Shown here: in pieces, positions 20,952 through 31,543 of the stretch
Layout of the letters: every line of letters starts with the position of its first letter
Numbering within the stretch: position 1 is the first letter of the stretch
Assembly: GCA_905221605.1 (NCBI GenBank)
Contig: CAJNDS010001558.1
Coordinates: 240,001 to 295,000 of the forward strand
Origin: Symbiodinium natans
Taxonomy: Eukaryota > Sar > Dinophyceae > Suessiales > Symbiodiniaceae
Length of the DNA stretch: 55,000 bases
Direction: 5' to 3'
Notes under the pieces: generated by a model
Database searches by the model: none
The model's input: only the letters and a program-made list of their open reading frames with translations
Told to the model about the DNA's origin: nothing
Program-made: the position numbers and the translations under genes

Positions 20952-21098
20952 GTTTAGGGCTCTGGGAGCTTACGTTTTTTGTTTGTTTTATTATTATCTT
21001 ATTGTATTATATACATATATATATATATGTATGTATATATTTGTTTTTTTTTTGGGGGGGGGGTTAAGAGGGCTTTGGGACTTGTTGGGTGGTTGCAG

Positions 21099-21179
21099 GC
21101 TTTGGCCGATGGTTTGGCTTTGCATGGCTTCGGGTTTTCGTACCAAATGTGGGGGGCTGAGTGCTCACAATGTTACAGG
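21099..21179 (+). CDS. FYMYRAQ-family gene, candidate exon
   Basis: Acceptor TTGGGTGGTTGCAG, exactly 27 codons (ALADGLALHGFGFSYQMW, then GAECSQCYR), and a donor provided by the first TTTAGGG heptamer (ACAGG|GTTTAGGG). Phase 0 at both ends, matching the exon at 21384. Confidence 0.5.
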
Positions 21180-21383
21180 GTTTAGGGTTTAGGGTTTAGG
21201 GTTTAGGGTCCGTAGGATTGGAGAGCAGATGGGGTGACAGTCGGGCTTAGTGCTTAGACTAGAGTTTTTCTTGGTTAGGGTTGAGGGTTTTATAGTGCTT
21301 ATAGACTAGAGTTTTCTTGGTTAGGGTTGAGGGGTTTAGTTTGAGATTTCCGTGCTCCTTGTTGGTCTGGTTTCAAGCATCAG

Positions 21384-21446
21384 GCTGATCGGCCCGATGT
21401 GCTGCTGCTCCCCAACTGCCCCACTGCCCCCCCCCACCCCCTGGAG
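21384..21446 (+). CDS. FYMYRAQ gene exon (ADRPDVLLL)
   Basis: Acceptor GGTTTCAAGCATCAG, 21 codons (ADRPDVLLLPNCPTAPPHP and two more), phase 0/0. The donor is CTGGAG|GTTCATGG, which lies inside the left terminal repeat of the MITE family A copy that follows. Confidence 0.6.
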
Positions 21447-24400
21447 GTTCATGGTACTTCTGAAACCAATAATAGCTGTACTTATAACTGTACTTACAAC
21501 CACATCAGAGCGCTTAAGGGGCTTAGAAGTGGGTTGTAAGTACAATTATAACTGGTTGATAAATACCGTGAACCCCTAAACCCCTAAACCCTAAACCCTA
21601 AACCCCAAACCCTCCAAGCCCTTCCACCGAGCCTGCCCCGCTCGCATCCAGGCTGGGACGACGTTCTACATGTACCGTGCGCAGAGCGCCAACGACTATG
21701 CCACTGGTCAATATCAATCCTTAGGGTTTAGGGTTTAGGGTTTATATAGGGTTTAGGGTTTAGGGTTAAGGGCCTACACCCTAACCTGCAAGCTGTTATT
21801 GGCTTCTTACGGCCCCAGTAAGAGCACTCGTGGGGCGTGTGCGGCGTAGAGTTGCTGGGTGGTTCGAGACTCTAGATCCCACCCGAAGCTAGAGCGGAGT
21901 CAAGCGCTCACCCTTGCACTCTCCATGTTCGCAGTAGGGCAAGTGCTGAAGGACCCGGCCATATTCACCCCAAAGCTTCAACATCCTAAGACGCAAGTCC
22001 TCAAAGCCCTAAAGCCAAAAAGAATCCTAAACCCTAAACCTTCAACCAAAACCTGACACCGGCATGGGCCATTCTCGCGCTTGAAATAGCAGGCACGGCT
22101 TCTAAGAAGTCCTTGGGGGCTTATAGGGTTTACGGGGCCAGGGTCTAAGGCAGTCTAATGGTTTTTGTGGGCGCCTTTCGGGGGCCCTGAAGCCCTAAGC
22201 CCCCAGCCGAGGAGGGTTTAGGGTTTAGGGTTTAGGGTTTAGGGTTTAGGGTTTAGGGTTTGAGGCCTTCGAAAATGTGAATGCTGCCAACCTTCCTGGC
22301 GTCATGTGGTACTTGGAGCATGAGGCCTTGGGATTGGTCGTGTGGACTGGGTGGCCCAGAGTTGCTCCAGAAATCATGCACGGTGACTGCCTCTTACTGT
22401 ATGAACTCATGGTTCTTCTTGAGTTTGGGATTTCGGGTTTTTGGGTGATGAAACTGTCCTACTGCATTTCCAGCAGAGCCGCTTGGTCGGAGCGAGTTCA
22501 CACAGACGGCCAGATGGGTAAGACATCTTGTCAACGTTCAAGTCTCTAGTTGTACGCTCTTTTGGAGGTTCATTACTTTTATAAGCATACTCGGTCAATA
22601 CAAGGGGCAGTATTCTCAAATGGGACCATCATTGCGAGACTTATTTTCAGCATACAGGCAGAAGCAACATGCTAGAACCGCTATAGACGTACAACTGCAA
22701 TCCCCACGGGCACTGGCAGTTTGACTGGCTGTCTTTGGTGGAGGGTGGTGTTTGGACCTTCATGTGAAGTAGAGTTTATATTACTGTTTTTGGTGAGTGT
22801 ATATAAGGTTCCCTTGGTTCCCTTTTAAAATTCGTGAGTGTATATACCTGGTGTCCTTTTGGGGGGTACAAGAAATATATACCCTACTTCACGTGCTTTC
22901 TACTGGGGAGGCGCAGTCAAAGCTTGTCACGCAACTGCCTGTTCAAAGCTCATTCACCAAGAGGGGCGCCTAGAAGTTTGAAAGGCTTCTGGTTGGAAGA
23001 TGGAGAGCTTGTAGGCCCTGAGAACACATGACACGCAGACCCTAAACCCGCAACCTCAAACCCTAAGCCCTAAACCCTAAAACCCACTCCGAGATGTCCT
23101 TGCCAGGTGGTGTTTCCCAAGTGCCCTAGGCACTACAACATCACCCGGCTTCTCCGCTTCTTGGGCGCCCAAAATTCAGACTGCGAGGCCGCAATCCCTC
23201 AGCCCGAAACCCTAAACCCCAAACCCTAAACCGCCTAAACCCAAACCCTAAACCCTAAACCCCAAACCCTGAAACCGCAGTCTGAATCCCAAGCCTGTCA
23301 TTGCACGAGGGGGAGGGGGGGGGGGTAGATTTTGAAACTCGTCTGAGCCGTTTGACTGAGCTGGAGAGTTGTTTGGGTTTGGGGGTTTGAGGTTTTGGGG
23401 TTTGGGGTTTTGGGGTTTGGGGTTTTGTTTGGTTGGGGAATTGATTTTTTGGGGTTGAGAGAGTTTTTGGGATTTTAGGGTTTTAGTGGTTTGGGGTTGT
23501 GTGGGGTGTTGCAGTTTAGAGATGAGAGCTGTAGGAACTTAGGGTGCGGGTTTCAGGGTTTCCCTAAACCCTACACCCTAAACCCTAAACCCTTAGTGTT
23601 TCAGGGAACTAGGGTTCGGGGATTTCTGCAAGAGCCCGTCCTTGGCAAAAAGATGTTCATTCAGATCGAGGCCCGTGGCTGCTTTCTGCAAGGTCCAGCA
23701 GAATCACGAAGTAGGTCCTTGGGGTTTAGGGTTTAGGGTTAGGTCCTTGAGATACTGTAGAAGTTTCTTTCCTGTTTGGTTTATAGATCTTGTGTAGGAA
23801 TACTTTCGAGAGAGTTTAAGGGCCATCCTAGTTGAAGAATGCATGCAGGCTGTGAAACCCCGTGTTGCCTTCAAGCGGGTAAGGCGGCTGCGCAGGCTTT
23901 AGGGCCTAAAAGGGTTTTTCAGAGCCCTATATCATCTACAACAAGCTTTCATCACAAGCCCTAAACCCTAAACCCTGAACCCTTCTCTTCACTCGTGCGG
24001 CCGAGGCTACTTGGTGACGATTCGGACGCCTCCGACGTTTCCCCACAACTTCTCGCGTTTCTTTGTCGAGGCCTCAGCCAACGCTGGCCATCGACTATCT
24101 AGGTTTAGGGTTTAGGGTTTAGGGTTTAGGGTTTAGGGTTTAGGGTTTAGGGTTTAGGGTTTAGGGTTTAGGGTTTAGGGTTTAGGCTAGGGTTTAGGGT
24201 TTAGGGTTTAGGGTTTTGAGGTTTAGGGTTTAGGGTTTAGGGTTTAGGGATATTGTTCAGCAGGTTTATGGGCCAGCCCAGTGAAGCTCGCAGTTTGTTC
24301 TTGTTGGTGTGTGTGTGTGTGGGGGGGCGCGGGGGGGGGGGGGGGGGTGATTGCCTTTAGACCACAAGCCGGGCCTTGTAACCAATCCCCGAAAACTTCA

Positions 24401-27400
24401 AGGAGTTTAGGGTTTAGGGTTTAGGGTTTAGGGTTTAGGGTTTAGGGTTTAGGGTTTAGGGTTTAGGGTTTACGGAGATTTACATGGTTTGGGACTTTGG
24501 GGTTTTAGGGTTTGTTTAGGGGCTTAGGGGCTTAGGGGTTTGGGGAAGTGCCGCCTAAGGCCTATGACAAAGGCATGTGCACCACGCCCATGTGTGGGGA
24601 CGACTACGCGAAGAACGGCCTCTTGCTCGGGATTTTTTGTTGTTGGCTGAACCCTAAACCCGAAACCCTAAACCTAGACCCTATCCCCACAACCTCCTAG
24701 CCCTAAACCCTAAACCCTAAACCCCAAACCCTAAACCCTAAACCCTAAACCCTAAACCCTAAACCCTAAACCCTAAACCCTAAACCCTAAACCCTAAACC
24801 CTAAACCCTAAACCCTACACCCACAACCTCCTAAACCCAAAACCTTAACCCTAAACCCTAAACCCTAAACCCTAAACCCTAAACCCTAACCCCTAAGCCC
24901 TAAGCCCTAAACCCTAAACCCTAAGCCTGAAACGGCAACGACCCCTGTCAGCACAGCCGCCTTCGGAGGAGACGGAACCCCAGAGACGATCCAACGAGGG
25001 TATTCTAAACCCTAAACCCTAAACCCTGAACCCTGAACCCTAAACCCTAAACCCTAAACCCTGAAACCTGAACCCTAAACCCTAAACCCTAAACCCTAAC
25101 TAGAGAAGTTCTTGGGACATTTCATATTCTCCCTTCTTGGGTTTAAGAGGATAATGTTTAGGAATATTTTTCAGAGGGTCTTAAGGGCCATCCCAGTAAA
25201 ACCTGAAACCCTAACAGCTTCTATTGCACAGCTTCTCGCCAAGGTTCCTTTTCAGCGCTTTTCCATCTTTCCCGATGTCTCCGAAACGCCTCACGAAGCT
25301 ACAGAACCTGAACCCCGAAACCCACAAGAAACATCCCGAAAACCCTCCAGCTACACCGACGCCTGCAACCTTAAAACCCCAACACCTTATAAACCCTGGG
25401 TTTAGGGTTTAGGGTTTAGGGTTTAGGGTTTAGGGTTTAGGGTTTAGGGGTTCAGAAACCCTGAACCCTAGATCAAAAACCCCAAACCCCAAACCCTTAG
25501 ACCTGGACGCCCTGAGCCCTCCTAAGGTTTCAACGTGGGCTGCCAGTACCAAAGTTTGCCGCTCCTTCTGGTTTTTGTATCCCACTGGTGCCCTTGTTTC
25601 TCGTTTTTTGTTTTTTGGGGGGCGGGGGGGGGGGGGGGGTAGGGTTAGGGTTTAGGGTTTAGGGTTTAGGGTTTAGGGTTTAGGGTTTAGGGTTTAGGGT
25701 TAGGGTTTAGGGTTTAGGGTTTAGGGTTTAGGGTTTAGGGTTTAGGGTTTAGGGTTTAGGGCTTCGGATTGTATCCGAGTAGTGCCCTTATTCCCTTCTT
25801 TTGGGGGTTAAGTTCCCTTTTGGCAACCCCTTTAGGCACCCTGCTAAATCCTAGGATACTGGGCAACCTGGGTATTTTGTTTGCGGGTTCTGTGCGTTTA
25901 GGGCAAGGGGGTTCGAGGTTTGGGGAGTTGAGGGTTCAGGTTCAGGGTTCAGGGTTCAGGGTTTAGGGTTTAGGGTTTAGGAGTTTAGGGTTTAGGGTTT
26001 AGGGTTTAGGGTTTAGGGTTTAGGGTTTTTGGTGTAAGGGATTTCGGACGTAGGTATGTTAGGGTCGGTGGTTAAGCGTTTCGAGGGTTCGGGTGCATCG
26101 TGCTTCAGGGTGGAGCATAGGAGCCTCCAACGAAAGACTGCCGCGCCACAGTAAGGGTACAGACTGCGGGTGCTTCGAGGTGCTGGTGCGAGGCCACCAG
26201 TCAGTGAGCCGCCGAGCGGAGGCCGAATTTACACACTGCGGAGTGCATGAAGGCACTCGAATGCAAGGCTTGATTCAGGGGCCACGATGAGAACGGCTGA
26301 GCTCAGCGCCGAAGCGCCGCACCATATTCTGAGCTGCCACTGCCATCACCGGGTTTAGGGTTTAGGGTTTCGGGTTAAGGTTAAGGGCTTCGAGTTTAAG
26401 GTTAGGCTTTAGGGGTTCAGTCTTTGACTCGGAGATCGATCTATCTGATTATCTGCAACCCTAAGATCTATAAATTCCCTAGGTATGACCCTCTGAACCC
26501 TAAAACCCGAATCAGGATCTCTTCTTAGCTACCCGCGTTACCAGGGTACGATCTCAAACGCAACCTGGGACAAAGGTTAGAAATTCGAGTCTTAGCTGGG
26601 TGTAGGGTTTAGGGTTTAGGGTTTAGGGTTTTGGGTTTTGGGTTTTGGGTTTTGGGGCCCGGAAACCTCTAGCCCCAAAAAGGCCTAAAGCCTGAACCCC
26701 CAACAAAGCCGCTGCCCCCGAAAGCCTACAACCCCAACCTTACGAATTAGACCTTCGTCGCAAGTCGGGAATCCCTTTAGCCTACCCCCCCCCCTCCCCC
26801 CGCCCCCTTGTCCTGGCCCCCAATCCCCTACACCCCAAGCCCTCTTGAGCCCGCCTTAAGCCCCCATAAACCCCCTTTTGACAACCCCATACTTCAAACC
26901 CTAAGCCCCAACCCGAAACCCTAAACCCTAAACCCTAAACCCTAAACCCTAAACCCTAAACCCTAAACCCTAAACCCTAAACCCTAAACCCTAAACCCTA
27001 AACCCAAAACCCTAAACCCTAAACCCTAACCCCTAAACCTAAACCCTAAACCCTAAACCCTAAACCCTAAACCCTAAACCCTAAACCCTAAACCCTAAAC
27101 CCTAAACCCTAAACCCTAACCCTAAACCCTAAACCCTAAATACTAAACAGCCCCTTGTTGAGAGCCAAGGTCTCCCTATCCTGGGGCCGCACATTGGCAG
27201 CACCTTTTGGGGCTGGTCGTGGATGGTTTCAGGGTTTCAGGGTTGGTTTGGGTTTAGGGTTTAGGGTTTAGGGTTTAGGGTTTAGGGTTTGGGGTTTGGG
27301 GTTTGGGGTTTTGGGGTTTTGGGGTCAGGGTTTAGGGTCCCCGGTGCCCGAAGTTATACTGGCCCCACACACCCCTACGTAGCCCTTAGCCCTTGAAACC

Positions 27401-30400
27401 TTTATACCCTTGAAACCCTCAACCCTAAGCCCTTAGTCCCTAAACCCTAAACCCTAAACCCTAAACCCTAAACCCTAAACCCCAAACCCCAAACCCCAAA
27501 CCCTTACACCCCACGCAGTTGAGGTTTGGTATTCACTTCCCGGGCGCTGCCCACTTACGCCTCTGAAGGGCAAAGGCCCCGCCTGCGAGGTTGGCCTGCT
27601 GACTTGCGTTGGGGGTTTAGGGTTTAGGGTTTGGGGGTTTTAGGGTTTGGGGTTGAGGGTGTACGGTTTGGTGGGGTTAGGGTTTGGGGTTTACGGTTTT
27701 GTGGGGTTTAGGGTTTGGGGTTTACGGTTTGGTGGGGTTTAGGGTTTAGGGGGTTTACGGTTTGGCGTGTAGGTCTTGGGGTTCAGGGTCTAGGAGTTCA
27801 GGGTAGTGCTTTCTCTTGACGGAGGCTTTTATCATGAGGACAGATTGCTTTTTTGGGGAAGTATGAGTCTATTGGGTTTAGTCTTACAGGTTTTGTTCGG
27901 AATCCCCGGAGTTAATCCTGCTTCTGGTTCTGGCACCATGAACCAAAAGGCAGGAGAGCCCATCCTCTGAAGGTTTAGGGTTTAGGGTTTAGGGTTTAGG
28001 GTTTAGGGTTTAGGGTTTAGGGTTTAGGGTTTAGGGTTTAGGGCATGCTGCGAGCTGGCATTCAGGTTTCAGAGTTTAAGGTCTATGGCTTGCTAAGCCG
28101 AAACCCTAAACCCCAAACCCCAAACCCCAAACCCGAAACCCGAAACCCCAAACCCCAAACCCTAAACCCTAAACCCTAAACCCTACACCCCTGGAGGGCA
28201 TCTGTCATGTGGAAGCAGAGGTTCACCTCAAAGCCCAGTCTGGGAGTCCTCAAGAGCCGTGACATCCCGGGCAACCCTAAACCCTAAACCCTAAACCCTA
28301 AACCCTAAACCCTAAACCCTAAACCCTAAACCCTAAACCCTAAACCCTAAACCCTAAACCCTGAACCCTGAACCCTGAACCCTGAACCTGAACCCTCAAC
28401 CCTCAACCCTCAACCCTAAACCCTAAACCCCAAATAAATACGTATCCGGATCCCCAAGATACATTTGCCGCAGTAAAGGAAGAACCACATACGAGACACT
28501 TAAATTCCAACTCTGTTCAAGTTGTTCTACAAAGACGTCATTCTTTCTACATGAGGCGCGGTCAAAAACCTCTGCTTGCTGATTCTAGTAGAGGGGGTTA
28601 GTTGTTGCAGCAACATGCCGAGGATAGAGAGGGGACGTGCCCAAAATTCTAGGGCTATTTTGATACGAAGGAAATACAAGGTGCGGTAGGTGAAAAAACC
28701 ATGGGGGCCGACTCTCATGTCATCCATCAAAGACAGATCCAAGATCAAGGAGATGCCGAGGTAATTTCTTCCCTGAAGAAATTGTGATTCGCAAAAAATA
28801 CCGTTCGCCAAAGAAAGAGTAGGTCATGAAGAGAGAAAGGTCGCTACCATTGACTTCATTGCTCGTATATGTGAGACATCTAAGAATTGTCATGCGCAAG
28901 TTTCTGCGCAAAAACCTGCGGCGTTGCAATAATGCACCAATGTGAAACGAAGAATCAATCAGCGCAGATACCGCAGAAAAGAACCAGGCACTCTTCGGGA
29001 AACCAAACAAAACGACCAAGACCTCCCCAATCAGCAAACAAAGATCACAAAACCTAACCACAAGGTCAAGATCCAGGTGCTCCAGACCAAGAGACAACGA
29101 GCAGTTCCAATATGCCAAGGTTTAAAGGCATCATTAAGTCATTAAGCGCCGCAGTCACAAAGACTTCCAAGACTCACAATTGGCGTTGGCAGTTGATTAA
29201 GTTCAGATTTTCAAAGTTCTGAAAATACGAATAAAAACAAGCTCAATGAGGCAAGAAGAATGTGCTTCAAGTGACAAGCCCTACTGCAGACGCAATGCTC
29301 GATGAAAATGCTAAGACTGCCTTGACCAGATCAAGAACAACTTTTAAAGTGATCTGAAGAGACATTGAAGCTGCAACATGCACCAGCACTGTTGAGGTCC
29401 ATGGGGTAATCGGCAGTCTACTACTCCGAGAGATGAAGGATGAGGTGGTGGAGGAGGAGGAGGTGGTGGTGGTGGTGATGCCGGTGGCATTTGATCCGGC
29501 CTTTTTGCTTCTAACCGCCCCTAGCCCCTAAGCCCTAAGCCCCGTTGAAGCCCAAGACCGCCCCCAAGTCGGTCCTGGCTTTGCGCAGGCTGGCATGCCT
29601 GGGGGTCGATGTGCCAGGCCTGGGATTTAGAGAGTTGATACGGTTTATAGGGTTTACGGGGTATTTTACAAAGGTTCATAGGGTTTGTAAACGGTTTTGA
29701 GGGTTTGTGGGTTTCAGGGTTTTTGAGCTCTGTAGGCTTTACGGGGTTTAAGGTCTAGGCGTAGGACCGGACCTGTTGCACGAGATCTTTCCGCTCAAAA
29801 GAGATTTCCTATGCTTGGCTTGGGTTAGGCTTTAGGGTTTAGGGTTTAGGGTTTAGGGTTCAGAGTTTAGGGTTTAGGGTTCAGGGTTTAGGGTTTAGGG
29901 TTTAGGGCTGAGGGTTTAGGGTTCAGGGTTTAGGGTTTAGGGCTTAGGGCTTAGGGCTTGCAAGGCCCTCGGGAACCCGGAGCTGCACCTGGTCGGCCAA
30001 GTTCGCGGGCGCAATCGAACTCGCGGAGTTGGAAGGCCGAGCCTTTTTTATTTGTTAGGGTTTAGGGTTTAGGGTTTAGGGTTTAGGGTTTAGGGTTTAG
30101 GGTTTAGGGTTTAGGGTTTAGGGTTTAGGGTTTAGGTTTTGGGTTTTGGGTTTTGGGTTTTGGGTTTTGGGCTTTGGTCGAATGGAAGTCAATGAATTAT
30201 GGGGCTGAGGGCTGAGGGTGTGGAGTAGTTCTCAGGGGTTAGGGTTTTTGAGGGTGCAGGTTTCAGGGTGTAGAGTAGTTGGAACACGGGCCGGAGATTG
30301 CCGCGAGGTTTCGGGCATTTCTGGGCTTATGGGGGGCGGGGGTACGGGGGGGGATAAGAACGTTATTCATATAGCGTCCATACCCAAAACACTGGTATTT

Positions 30401-31511
30401 ACAGCGTTCTCGCCTCTTTGTACAACATGTTGAAAGGATGTGGAACAACAAAATCTGTCACAAGCGTCCATGCCTTTCACACCCATGCCCAAAACACCGG
30501 TATTTACAGCGTTTTATGCCCAAAACACTGGTATTTACAGAATTTTCGCCTCTTTGTACAACATACAAGAAGCGGATGTATAGCAGCCATCTCGGGTCTT
30601 GCACTCATATGCAGTTCTTTCAGCCTTTGTGCAAAGTACTTTGATGCTCCCAGCAGGGGAATGCCAGGACAGAAAAAAGTCGACACTGAAGTAAGATGTC
30701 CATTAACCCCAAAGTCCCAAACTGAGTATCAATCGAAGTGGTTGTTTAACTGTTTTTTCACCTCCTGTTTTAGGAATCCTGCCAACACCCAGGTAAAACG
30801 TACGTTTTGGTACACAAACACCACGGCAATCTATGGCCCGTGTTCCGAGTAGTTTAGGATTCAGGGTTTGGTTCTTTTGGTGCCCCCTGTGGTTTTACAA
30901 TGTTTAGTGGGTTTTCGGCGACTTGGGTGTAGGATGTGTGTGGTTTCAGGGGGTCGGTGTGTTGAGTCTGTTTCGGGGCGTGGCGGTTGTAGTGTGTTGC
31001 TGGCTTCTGACCGGGCTTGGGCTTCAACCTGTGCAGAGAGTGGTCAGAGGGCCCTCCAGCCCGAAGCGCAGGAGGAAGGATGGCTTTAAAGCTTGGGGCA
31101 GCAGGACTCTAGGATGTTAGGAGTTTCGTGTCGCCTTTAAAGCCCTTAGCCGCTGAACCTGAAACCCTGAGCCCTATAAGCCCTAAACCCGGCCCCAAAC
31201 CCTGAACTCTACACCCTGAACCCTTAACCCTTAAACCCTAAAGCCTCAACCCTTAAACCCTCCTGAAGCCCTAAACCCCGAAGCCCTAAACCCTAAACCC
31301 TAAGCCCTAAACCCTAAACCCGGAACCCTAGACCCTAAACCCTAAACCCTAAACCCTGAGCCCTCTTGGACCTCAGGTGTGGACGACTGGGCCCAATTCT
31401 GTGCAGACGGCGGAAATGCCTCTTGGCCTGTTGGTGGTTTTGGGTTTTGTTCTTTATAATTTGTTGTTGTGTCTTTTTATGTTTTTTTTGTGTGTGTGTG
31501 TGTGTTTTTCT

Positions 31512-31543
<32 letters not shown>

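Noticed and set aside
22330-22549. Continuation of the VMWYLEHE exon to the TAG at 22547
   Set aside because: The open frame continues, but the next family segment (VVFPKCPRHYN) at 23107 joins in phase at 22324, and the extra residues do not resemble the family.
30418-30852. 144-codon ORF as a genuine gene
   Set aside because: Its N-terminal third is built from a short repeated unit, and it sits inside an intron of the main gene; the rest shows no recognisable domain.
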